A program made the translations under genes and the position numbers. Positions 1 to 6,134 of a DNA stretch of 7,312 bases are shown piece after piece. This DNA comes from Elusimicrobiota bacterium (GTDB taxonomy: Bacteria > Elusimicrobiota > Elusimicrobia > UBA1565 > UBA9628): contig JAGWMT010000160.1 of the NCBI GenBank assembly GCA_028871595.1, positions 1-7,312 of the forward strand, given 5' to 3'. Within the stretch, counting starts at the first letter, position 1. Each line of letters starts with the position of its first letter. Under the pieces are notes generated by a model. The model saw nothing but the letters and a program-made list of their open reading frames with translations. It made no database searches and was not told the origin of the DNA.

Positions 1-195
1 ACCGACGACGAGGAAGGCGAGACATTCTGGAAGATCTATCACGGCATCCGGATGACCGGGATGCCCTCCTACCGCGCGACGCTGAGCGAGACGCAGATGT
101 GGCAGGTCACGCTCTTCCTGAAGCACATGGATGAGCTCACGCCCGGCGCTCAGAAGGCCTGGAAGGCGATCCCCAGCCAGGCGAACCGCAGCTAG
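1..195 (+). CDS. c-type cytochrome, C-terminal fragment (gene starts before the window)
   Basis: The frame is open from base 1 to a TAG at 193-195 and gives 64 residues. The fragment reads as the end of a class I cytochrome c domain. It has a GIRMTGMPSY segment (residues 15-24 of the fragment), in which Met21, followed by Pro, is the likely axial haem ligand. A terminal amphipathic helix with MWQVTLFLK follows, the usual closing helix of these domains. The CXXCH haem attachment site, signal peptide and any other domain lie upstream and cannot be seen. In this family the protein acts in the periplasm or on the outer face of the membrane as an electron carrier. Its partner is unknown. The tail after the helix, about 20 residues ending in Asn-Arg-Ser, is not distinctive. 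The stop is separated by one base from the stop of the converging phosphoesterase gene, so no terminator fits between them. Confidence 0.8.
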   Translation, partial: TDDEEGETFWKIYHGIRMTGMPSYRATLSETQMWQVTLFLKHMDELTPGAQKAWKAIPSQANRS

Positions 196-196
196 A

Positions 197-1294
197 TCAC
201 TCGTCGGAGCAGGTCGGGTCCGGCGCGTGCGGGGCGGCCAGATACTTGTTCCCCGTGAAGCACGCGTCCACCGCGGCGGCCCCGAACTTGGCGACGACCT
301 CCGGCGGGACGTCGGCGCGGGTGACTTCCCGGAACGAATAACGGGTGGAGCCGTCGGCGCTCACCTCTCCGAGAAGGTAGCCGTACACGCCCGTCTTCGC
401 GAACATCCCTTTCGGCAAATGACCCGGAAGAGGATAACGGATCGCACCGGCCGTTCCCGCGATCCAGCCGGGGAGGACGCCGCGGTCCTTGCGGCTCCAA
501 TAAGGCGTTTCATACAGGCGGTCCATCACGAAGTGCGAATGACTGGCCAGGACGGTCACCGGCTTGCCGGTGTCCTTGCGCCATTTCAGCAGGTCGTTGT
601 AGACCCGCCGCCCCGACTCCACGCCGCGGGCCGACTCGTTCATGCCGTGACCGCAGGAGTAGCTGTTGGGCAGCGCCCGGTGCATGCCGACGACCACGCC
701 CCGCACGGAAGCGTCCGCCCGGTCGCGCTCCAAGGTCTTCTCGAACCAAGCCACCTGCGCCTCGTCGAACTGGTCGGCCGAGGCGTTGTCCAAATTGATG
801 AAGTCCACCCCGCCCTGCTTCCAGCGGTAGTACGCCCTCAGCCGGTGGTCCGCCGGGTCGTCGGCCAGGCGCTGCTCGCGCAGCACCGGGCTGTCCAGCC
901 AATCGGCGAACTGCAGCTCGAACCCCTCGCGCGTCTTCGGAGGGATCGTCTCGTGATTGCCGATGCCCAGGAAGAACGGCGTCGCGCCGAACGGAACGAT
1001 CTGATTGGCGACGAAATCGTCCCATTCCGCCGCGTGGTAGGCGTCCTTATCCAAAGCCCCGCCATGCTCGGCGGACATGTCCTCGTCCACCATGTAGGTC
1101 GCGCGCAGGTCGCCGAGGTGCCAGTAGAACCGGACGCCGTCGCGGGCCGCGCCGCGCGCGATGGCGGGCATCACCACGTCGCCGCAGTTGCGCGAGTCCC
1201 CGGAGACGGCGAACGTCCAGGTTCCCTTCGCGGGTTCGGCGGCGCGAACGGAGGGCACGGCGAGGAGGACGGCGAGGAGGGCGTTTCTGATCAT
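197..1294 (-). CDS. exported calcineurin-like metallophosphoesterase
   Basis: This gene encodes 365 residues. A signal peptide is clear: MIRN, a hydrophobic core, then a cleavage site after VRA (about residue 18), so the enzyme should be periplasmic or secreted. The metallophosphoesterase motifs occur in order: GDSR (32-35, Asp33), GDLR (61-64, Asp62), GNHE (112-115), GMH (203-205) and SHSH (251-254, in place of the common GHxH). These supply the ligands of a two-metal site that hydrolyses phosphoesters; the substrate cannot be read from the sequence. The set GDSRNCGD, WHLGDLR, IPPKTR and ASHSHF looks like one conserved subfamily that I recall from Acidobacteriota-like genomes; this is memory, not a search. 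Four cysteines (37, 214, 345, 362) could form disulfides. The reading frame stays open far upstream, antisense to the aspartate kinase gene. The ATG at 1294 is chosen because it begins the signal peptide. It is divergent from the aspartate kinase gene and converges on the cytochrome. Confidence 0.9.
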   Translation of the reverse strand: MIRNALLAVLLAVPSVRAAEPAKGTWTFAVSGDSRNCGDVVMPAIARGAARDGVRFYWHLGDLRATYMVDEDMSAEHGGALDKDAYHAAEWDDFVANQIVPFGATPFFLGIGNHETIPPKTREGFELQFADWLDSPVLREQRLADDPADHRLRAYYRWKQGGVDFINLDNASADQFDEAQVAWFEKTLERDRADASVRGVVVGMHRALPNSYSCGHGMNESARGVESGRRVYNDLLKWRKDTGKPVTVLASHSHFVMDRLYETPYWSRKDRGVLPGWIAGTAGAIRYPLPGHLPKGMFAKTGVYGYLLGEVSADGSTRYSFREVTRADVPPEVVAKFGAAAVDACFTGNKYLAAPHAPDPTCSDE

Positions 1295-1318
1295 AGGTGC
1301 ATATCCTAGAATATCCGG
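1295..1318. promoter_or_regulatory. divergent promoter with two overlapping -10-like elements
   Basis: Only 24 bp separate the phosphoesterase ATG (minus strand) from the aspartate kinase GTG (plus strand). On the plus strand TAGAAT lies at 1307-1312, matching 5 of 6 bases of TATAAT, and ends 6 bases before the GTG. On the minus strand TAGGAT (1308 back to 1303), matching 4 of 6, ends 8 bases before the ATG. The two hexamers share the TA at 1307-1308. No good -35 box is seen for either direction; such boxes would lie inside the opposing genes. If both elements work, both transcripts would begin at or within a few bases of their start codons. The minus-strand gene also has AGGA nine bases before its ATG, so a Shine-Dalgarno reading is possible there. 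Confidence 0.45.
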
Positions 1319-2656
1319 GTGATCGTGATGAAATTCGGCGGCTCCAGCGTGGCCGGGGCGGAGAAGATCGCCCGCGTCGTGGGCATCGTCCGGGGCCGCT
1401 TGGACCGCAAGCCGGTGATCGTCGTCTCGGCTTTCCGCGGCACGACGGACGACCTGTTGTCGCTCGCCCGCGAGGCGGTGAACGGCGACGGTTCCCGGTT
1501 GGACGCGATCGCCCGACGGCACCGCGACGCCGCCGCCGAGCTCGGGGTGGATCCGGCGCCGCTCGAACCGCTCCTTGAGGAACTGGCGGCGCTGACGCGG
1601 GGCATCTCCTTGCTCCGCGAGCTCACGCCGCGCACGCTCGACCGGGTCGCGGCCTTCGGCGAGCGCCTGTCCTGCCGCCTCGTCGCCGCCGCGTTCTCCA
1701 AGGCCGGCGTCAGGTCCCGCGCCGTGGACGCCGACGCCGCGGGCCTGATCACCGACGACCGCTTCGGCGCGGCCGCGCCGCTGCCGGAGGCGGACGACGC
1801 GCTGCGGACGTCGTTTCGCGGCCTCGAGGAGCTGGCCGTCGTGACCGGCTTCATCGGCCGCACCCGCGCCGGAGAGGTGACCACCTTGGGGCGCAACGGC
1901 AGCGACTACTCCGCGACGATCCTGGGAAGCGCCCTGGGCGCCTCCGAGATCGAGATCTGGTCGGACACCGACGGCATCATGACCGCGGATCCGCGCCTGA
2001 TCCCGGCGGCGCTTCCGCTCGAGATGCTGAGCTTCGCCGAAGCCTGCGAGCTGGCGCACTACGGCGGCAAGGTCCTCCACCCGCACACCTTGGTCCCCGC
2101 CATGGGCAAGGACATCCCCGTGCGCGTGTTGAACACCTTCAAGCCCGCGCATCCGGGCACGACCATCGTCGCGCGCCCGCCGAAAGCCGCCGCCGGGGCG
2201 TCCGTCCTAAAGTCCATCGCCTTCAAGCGCCATCAACTGATCGTGAGCGCGGCCAGCCCGCGCATGACCTCGGGTCCCGGCTTCCTGGCGCGCATCTTCG
2301 CGGCGTTCGCCCGGCACGAGATCGACGTGGACATGATCGCCACCTCCGAGGTGTCGGTCTCCGCCACCACGGGGAGCGAGCGCCACGTGGAGCGCGCCGT
2401 CGCGGAACTGTCCGCGGAATTCGAGATGACGGTGGAGCGCGGGCAGGCCGTGATCTGCGCGGTCGGCGACGGCCTGCAGTCCGTCCCCGGCGTCGCCGCG
2501 GACGTCTTCTCCGCGGTGCGCGCGGCCGGAGTCAACGTGCGCATGATCTCCCAAGGCGCGTCGAAGAACAACGTCGCCTTCGTGGTGGAGGACGCGGGGG
2601 TTCAGGACGCCGTGCGCGCCCTCCACGACCGCTTCTTCCCTCCCGCGCGTCAGTAG
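1319..2656 (+). CDS. lysC: aspartate kinase, monofunctional LysC type
   Basis: This enzyme phosphorylates L-aspartate with ATP to 4-phospho-L-aspartate, the first step towards lysine, threonine, methionine and diaminopimelate. The product is cytosolic and, at 445 residues, of normal length for the monofunctional class. The kinase domain shows KFGGSSV (5-11), GERLS (114-118), GRNGSDYSA (191-199), WSDTDGI (214-220), TADPR (222-226) and the helix ending GGKVLHPHT (249-257). Two ACT domains follow (about 305-375 and 376-440). The first contains GPGFLARIF and ATSEVSVS and the second SQGASKNNVAFVV. The first ACT domain resembles that of lysine-inhibited enzymes, so feedback by lysine is inferred. 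No homoserine dehydrogenase domain is fused. The GTG at 1319 is preferred because it gives MIVMKFGG with the complete first strand. ATG 1328, preceded by GGTGA with 5 bases between, is an alternative start. No other lysine or threonine genes are adjacent. Confidence 0.95.
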   Translation: MIVMKFGGSSVAGAEKIARVVGIVRGRLDRKPVIVVSAFRGTTDDLLSLAREAVNGDGSRLDAIARRHRDAAAELGVDPAPLEPLLEELAALTRGISLLRELTPRTLDRVAAFGERLSCRLVAAAFSKAGVRSRAVDADAAGLITDDRFGAAAPLPEADDALRTSFRGLEELAVVTGFIGRTRAGEVTTLGRNGSDYSATILGSALGASEIEIWSDTDGIMTADPRLIPAALPLEMLSFAEACELAHYGGKVLHPHTLVPAMGKDIPVRVLNTFKPAHPGTTIVARPPKAAAGASVLKSIAFKRHQLIVSAASPRMTSGPGFLARIFAAFARHEIDVDMIATSEVSVSATTGSERHVERAVAELSAEFEMTVERGQAVICAVGDGLQSVPGVAADVFSAVRAAGVNVRMISQGASKNNVAFVVEDAGVQDAVRALHDRFFPPARQ

Positions 2657-2670
2657 GCTTCGGAAAACGG

Positions 2671-3132
2671 TCAGATCGATTTCTTGAGACCGGGGATGGC
2701 GATGCTCCGAAGCCAGGCGCGAACCGGCTCCGGGAAATGCGCTGCTGCGTCGCCGATATGGTCAGCGAGGTCATCGACGCTGTCGAAGCACGTCACGACC
2801 AGTGAATTCGGACCATGGACCTCGACTTCACCGGTCGCGATCAGCCTGACCGTCGACGTCTCGAATTTGAGCTCGCACTTGACAGTGCGGTCGCCCAGGT
2901 CCTTGATATCGGCGCTCCGCACGAGTATCTTCGCGCTACCGCGGAGTGTATAGACGGGAAGGAGGGATTCCTGATCGGCCATCAAGGCATCGAACTCGAT
3001 CGCGTCGCCAATCTTTAGTTCGGCTCCCTCCGGAGCGCGGAACTTCAGCCTCAATCGACCGTCGGAACGCGCCTCGTGCCAAACCTGATCGCCCTGGCGG
3101 AACGTCTTTGAAATTTTGAGGATGTTGGACAT
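2671..3132 (-). CDS. hypothetical protein, second gene of a two-gene cassette
   Basis: This gene encodes 153 residues that I do not recognise. There is no signal peptide or membrane segment, so it is probably cytoplasmic. Residues 1-110 alternate hydrophobic and charged residues as in a beta-sheet domain, with segments such as RLRLKFRAP, GDAIEFDA and AKILVRS. The last 40 residues look helical (SVDDLADHIGDAAAHF, then VRAWLRSIAIPG) and end in a basic KKSI. No catalytic motif is visible. Its ATG lies 3 bp after the TAA of the upstream gene 3136-4221 and no good Shine-Dalgarno site precedes it, so translation is probably coupled to that gene. Its stop faces the aspartate kinase stop across 14 bp. 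GC is lower than in the flanking genes, for example 38 of 60 bases at 2881-2940. The start MSNILKIS is the longest in-frame choice. The function is unknown. Confidence 0.75.
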   Translation of the reverse strand: MSNILKISKTFRQGDQVWHEARSDGRLRLKFRAPEGAELKIGDAIEFDALMADQESLLPVYTLRGSAKILVRSADIKDLGDRTVKCELKFETSTVRLIATGEVEVHGPNSLVVTCFDSVDDLADHIGDAAAHFPEPVRAWLRSIAIPGLKKSI

Positions 3133-3135
3133 CGA

Positions 3136-4221
3136 TTATCTGACCGCCGGATTGTAAACGTTAACGTTGGCGCTCGTTCCGACGCCGGATATGACATCTT
3201 GAACGACAAGAGTTCCCAGACCAGTGAAATTCCCGGAAGTGATAGTGGTCGTCGCTCCTTTCGTCGGCGCAATCGTTCCGATCACCGTGTTCGGGATGTC
3301 CGGATGAGGAGTGAACGTCCACAGGAGATCAACAGGACAAGCAGGCGCCGCTGCGGGATCTGCCTGGAACAAGGTCCGTGCGGTGAAGACAGCGGGGAGC
3401 CCTCCGGTCGGCACGCTGGCAGCATGCGGGGTGACATCGAGCTGTTTGAGAGGCCGACACTGAGCGGCCAGGGCCTTATGAACGGAATTCGTCCAACTCT
3501 TAACCGTCGCCTCCCAGTTCTGGATGTTCAAGACGATATCGTTGCGCCTCTGCAAGATCGCCTGTGAGAGTTGGTTCCAAGAATCGACCTGACCGTTGAA
3601 TGCTGAGATGTCCGAATTGAGCTGGTTTTGGCGCGCGTTCAGGGATGACTGCCAATTCAGGCATTGCTGATACTGGTCCGGCGGTAGCGGATGAGTCGTG
3701 CACTGCTGGTTGTACTGATCGATCTCTGTATTGATGTCCGATTTCCGTTGATCGAGGGCCGCGCGGTCGCTTTCAAGTTGCTGGCCTCCCGAATAAAGAT
3801 TCCCGTTATCTCCCTCCCAGGTGGAGGCCTGTGCAAGGAGATCACTGCGGATACTGCCGATCCGGGCCCAATCACCCTCTAGCGGCTTGAGAACGTTCGG
3901 GTCCAGGGTCAGATAGCGCGGGTCCGCGTGAAGATTCAAGGCATCCCGATAGGCCGCGCTTCCCGTGATTAGGGGACTGACGGGCGGATAGACCCCGGGC
4001 CCTACGATTTTCCTGTCGAATTTAAAAGGACGTATCGGCGCGCGAACGTGTTCGATTTTTCTCAACCTGATGCCAGCCGCGGTACGTGCCCGCTGAAGAG
4101 CCGCTGGCGCCGAAATTCCTTGATCGAAGTCAATATTTTTTTCGGCCCTGGCCCCCTGAGTGATGAGAAGAACGGGCAACGCGGCTGCGAGACCGAATCG
4201 TACGAGAGAATGGCGGGACAT
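3136..4221 (-). CDS. exported coiled-coil protein with C-terminal Ig-like domain, function unknown
   Basis: This gene encodes 361 residues. An N-terminal signal peptide (basic MSRHSLVR, hydrophobic core, ARA before residue 27) predicts export. Residues 30-110 are Pro/Arg-containing and not assignable. Residues 115-255 are rich in Gln, Asn, Ser, Asp and Leu with heptad-like spacing and look like a long helical hairpin. Cys174 and Cys187 flank a Pro-rich turn (TTHPLPPDQY) and could clamp the two helices by a disulfide; Cys255 and Cys295 could be a second pair. Residues 260-361 form a beta-rich domain ending in TGLGTLVVQDVISG and SANVNVYNP, similar to bacterial Ig-like (Big/invasin) folds. No enzyme motif is seen. 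A GGAG Shine-Dalgarno site (4228-4231) sits 6 bases before the ATG at 4221. It is the first gene of a two-gene unit with 2671-3132. Its lower GC (30 of 60 bases at 3181-3240) and its Asn/Gln-rich composition differ from the neighbours and suggest acquired DNA. Confidence 0.8.
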   Translation of the reverse strand: MSRHSLVRFGLAAALPVLLITQGARAEKNIDFDQGISAPAALQRARTAAGIRLRKIEHVRAPIRPFKFDRKIVGPGVYPPVSPLITGSAAYRDALNLHADPRYLTLDPNVLKPLEGDWARIGSIRSDLLAQASTWEGDNGNLYSGGQQLESDRAALDQRKSDINTEIDQYNQQCTTHPLPPDQYQQCLNWQSSLNARQNQLNSDISAFNGQVDSWNQLSQAILQRRNDIVLNIQNWEATVKSWTNSVHKALAAQCRPLKQLDVTPHAASVPTGGLPAVFTARTLFQADPAAAPACPVDLLWTFTPHPDIPNTVIGTIAPTKGATTTITSGNFTGLGTLVVQDVISGVGTSANVNVYNPAVR

Positions 4222-4227
4222 TCGAAT

Positions 4228-4285
4228 CTCCAGACGAAGATCAGTCTAATCGACAAATCTTATCACCGCGCGTGCATACAATCAA
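4228..4285 (-). promoter_or_regulatory. sigma70-like promoter and Shine-Dalgarno site of the two-gene cassette
   Basis: Reading the minus strand, TTGATT (4285-4280) matches 4 of 6 bases of the -35 consensus. After exactly 17 bases comes TAAGAT (4262-4257), which matches 4 of 6 bases of the -10 consensus. Transcription would start near 4250 and leave a 5' leader of about 29 bases. That leader contains GGAG (4231-4228) six bases before the ATG at 4221. The spacing is ideal but each hexamer is only a partial match. The rest of the gap up to 4452 shows no gene I can support; it holds only small stem-loops. Confidence 0.4.
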
Positions 4286-4452
4286 TCCGAATTCCGATTG
4301 GGAATGCCGACTTATTCGTGCTGATCGATGGAGAGCAGGGGCTCAGAGTACCGCCGAAGGACTGCATCAGGACTTTGAGTCCCAATGCCGCCTAGGCCTC
4401 CTGCCGCCGAACTGTGGCCCGCGCGGCCCAATCGCCGGAAGGCGGCGGAAGC

Positions 4453-4458
4453 TATGCT
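4453..4458 (+). promoter_or_regulatory. -10-like element immediately before the PQ-loop gene
   Basis: TATGCT matches 4 of 6 bases of TATAAT and ends 7 bases before the ATG at 4466. This is the distance expected from a -10 element to its transcription start, so the mRNA could begin at the A of the start codon. No convincing -35 box lies at the expected place. The nearest purine-rich run (GGAAG, ending at 4451) is 14 bases from the ATG, too far for a usual Shine-Dalgarno site. Confidence 0.35.
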
Positions 4459-4465
4459 TTGACCG

Positions 4466-6064
4466 ATGCGCGCGCGCCGACCCTCGACCTTCGCCCTGGC
4501 GTTCCTGCTGTCTTCCGCGGCCGCGGGCCAGGTGCGCGTCGTGCCCGCCGAAGCGGGACGGGCTCCTCTGGTCGCGGGGCCTTCGGTGGGCGCCGCGTTC
4601 GATTCCGGGTTTTTCGAACGACCGTCGGTCGCCCCGCTGACCGCCCCGTCGTTTACCGGCGCGCCCGCCGCGGCGCCGGCCGCCGTCGCGACGACGGCGC
4701 CTCGGGCAGCGGCCCTTTCCGCGCCGGTTCCGGCGCGCGCCGCCGCCGTACCCGCGGCCGCCGCGGCCCCCAGCCTCGTACCCGCCGCGATCGCCGCGTC
4801 GGCGGCGCCGGCACGAAGGAGTCCGTCGGCGAGACCCGCGCCCGCCTCGGCCTCCGGGCGTCTCGAGACGACCGCGCCGGAGAGCGGCCCGAATCTCGAC
4901 GCCCTTTTCGACGGCCGGGACGCGCGGCGGAATCTCTCCGCTCCGGCCGCCGGACCCGACCGCGGCCCCGCGAAGAACGGCCTCGCCCCGGCGCCGGCGT
5001 ACGGTTCTCTCTCCCGCGCGCGGCTCGCGCGCCGCGTCCGCCGCGTCGCGCTCCCGGTCGCGGCCGCGGCCGCCGTCGCCTTCGGCGCCGTTTCACCCCA
5101 CGCGGCGATGGCGGTCCTGCACGGCCTGGGGCAGACCGCCTATTGGCTGGCCAATCCCCTGGCATTCCTGTTCACCGTGCCGCAGGTCCACCGGATGCTG
5201 TCGCGACGGTCGGCCGAGGTCTCCCGCTCGATGACCACCGTGGGCCTCCTCTCCGCGCTGGTCACGACGCTTTGCTTCGCCTTCGACGGCAAGGATCTGA
5301 TGATGTACCGCAACCTCGCGCAGACCTTGGGCTTCGCGGCGATGCTGGGTCTGGAATTCAAGTACGCGCGCGCGCCCGGAACCAAGGCGCCGTCGAAGAC
5401 CCGCGCCGCCGTGGAAACGGCGGGTGTCGTCCTGGCCTTTACCGCGGCCGCGGCGCTCGCCGGCCCGTTGCTGCTGAGCGTCGTCCCCGCGACGGCCCTG
5501 ATCGGACACCTCCTGGTGGCCTTCCAGGTCCTGTCCGGCTTCGGATTCACCTACATGATGTACGCCCAACTCCGGAAGATGAGCGCCGAACATTCGGCGG
5601 GCGATTCGTCCGCCGGCATGATGTGGGCGTACCTAGGCACCAAGGTCATCTGGCTCTGGTCTCTGGCCACGATGCTGTCCTTGGTGTCCGCCCCGGTTTG
5701 GCAGACCTTGGCCGCCGGAGGGCTGTTCGCGGGCGCCGGCTGGCTGCTCTCCCGCGCCGTTCTGGGACGGCTCCTGCGCGCCCCCTGGTCCTTCCTTCCA
5801 GAAACCGTCCGCTTTCGCGGGCGGACGCTCACGCGCCGGGCTTTGGGCGACTTCGGCGCCTTCGTGGTTCTCTCCGCGCTGATCCTGGGTTTATCCGCCG
5901 CCGGCCACGCGGCCTTCGTCTCCTTTCTGGGCGTCCCCGCCGCGTCGACCTCGCTGTTCGCCATGTATCTCCTCTATACGGTGCAAAATCTGGTGGCCTG
6001 CGTCGCCACGCTGAAGACGCTTCGACTGCACCGCCGCTTCGCTCACGAAGCCCCCGCGCGCTAG
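4466..6064 (+). CDS. multi-pass membrane protein with PQ-loop repeat, signal peptide and Ala/Pro-rich N-terminal segment
   Basis: This gene encodes 532 residues. Residues 1-21 form a signal peptide (MRARR, then a hydrophobic core ending AAAG). Residues 51-180 are low complexity: 34 Ala and 15 Pro among residues 51-130. The C-terminal part has about eight to ten hydrophobic helices. Helices near 193-215, 225-241, 256-273 and 282-299 surround a PQ-loop signature: Pro239-Gln240, then VHRMLSRRSAEVSRSM, and a polar segment before the next helix. This is the pattern of SemiSWEET/PQ-loop transporters. A second, degenerate copy appears at about 346-427, with AQLRKMSAEHS in the corresponding place (Ala367-Gln368 instead of Pro-Gln). 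Further helices lie near 463-485 and 490-515. PQ-loop proteins move small solutes such as sugars or amino acids; the substrate here is unknown. Most PQ-loop proteins lack a cleaved leader and a long exported linker, so this architecture is unusual. The ATG at 4466 is chosen because it begins the signal peptide. Confidence 0.75.
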   Translation: MRARRPSTFALAFLLSSAAAGQVRVVPAEAGRAPLVAGPSVGAAFDSGFFERPSVAPLTAPSFTGAPAAAPAAVATTAPRAAALSAPVPARAAAVPAAAAAPSLVPAAIAASAAPARRSPSARPAPASASGRLETTAPESGPNLDALFDGRDARRNLSAPAAGPDRGPAKNGLAPAPAYGSLSRARLARRVRRVALPVAAAAAVAFGAVSPHAAMAVLHGLGQTAYWLANPLAFLFTVPQVHRMLSRRSAEVSRSMTTVGLLSALVTTLCFAFDGKDLMMYRNLAQTLGFAAMLGLEFKYARAPGTKAPSKTRAAVETAGVVLAFTAAAALAGPLLLSVVPATALIGHLLVAFQVLSGFGFTYMMYAQLRKMSAEHSAGDSSAGMMWAYLGTKVIWLWSLATMLSLVSAPVWQTLAAGGLFAGAGWLLSRAVLGRLLRAPWSFLPETVRFRGRTLTRRALGDFGAFVVLSALILGLSAAGHAAFVSFLGVPAASTSLFAMYLLYTVQNLVACVATLKTLRLHRRFAHEAPAR

Positions 6065-6080
6065 GCCCAAAGACCTTGGC

Positions 6081-6102
6081 GGGAGGGGCCTTCGACCCTC
6101 CC
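6081..6102 (+). terminator. GC-rich hairpin, possible terminator without U-tract
   Basis: GGGAGGG (6081-6087) and CCCTCCC (6096-6102) form a perfect 7-bp stem with an 8-base loop, starting 17 bases after the stop codon of the PQ-loop gene. No run of T follows, so it is not a classical intrinsic terminator. It may weaken read-through into the next gene or protect the 3' end. The position between two same-strand genes favours a 3'-end role. Confidence 0.4.
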
Positions 6103-6121
6103 TGAACCTGGGCGTCCGGGT

Positions 6122-6127
6122 CATAAT
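6122..6127 (+). promoter_or_regulatory. -10-like element immediately before the PLD-like gene
   Basis: CATAAT matches 5 of 6 bases of TATAAT and ends 7 bases before the ATG at 6135, so transcription would start at the start codon. The intervening AAGAAGG touches the ATG directly and is too close to serve as a Shine-Dalgarno site. No clear -35 box is seen. The spacing equals that found before the gene at 4466. Confidence 0.4.
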
Positions 6128-6134
6128 AAGAAGG

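Noticed and set aside
131..1309. Plus-strand open frame of 392 codons opposite the phosphoesterase
   Set aside because: Its translation has no recognisable motif and is Arg/Val/His-rich, as expected from the reverse strand of a high-GC gene. The minus strand carries all phosphoesterase motifs in order.
1295..2152. Upstream extension of the phosphoesterase frame to a 651-codon minus-strand gene
   Set aside because: This part is antisense to the well-conserved aspartate kinase, and its translation is Arg/Gly-rich low complexity. The signal peptide starting at 1294 marks the real start.
4297..4386. Short inverted repeats ATTGGGA/TCCCAAT and a 5-bp GGACT/AGTCC stem in the gap before the PQ-loop gene
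   Set aside because: The arms are only 5-7 bp, far apart or with a 3-base loop, and do not fit a tRNA arm, an attachment site or a riboswitch. They can arise by chance.
4272..4400. Possible small plus-strand gene in the gap between the cassette and the PQ-loop gene
   Set aside because: The frame runs on into the PQ-loop gene in another frame, has no Shine-Dalgarno or -10 signal at its ATG, and shows no motif.
4414..6105. 563-codon plus-strand open frame overlapping the PQ-loop gene
   Set aside because: The translation is almost entirely Arg/Gly/Pro-rich and has no hydrophobic helices. The frame from 4466 has a signal peptide and ordered membrane segments.
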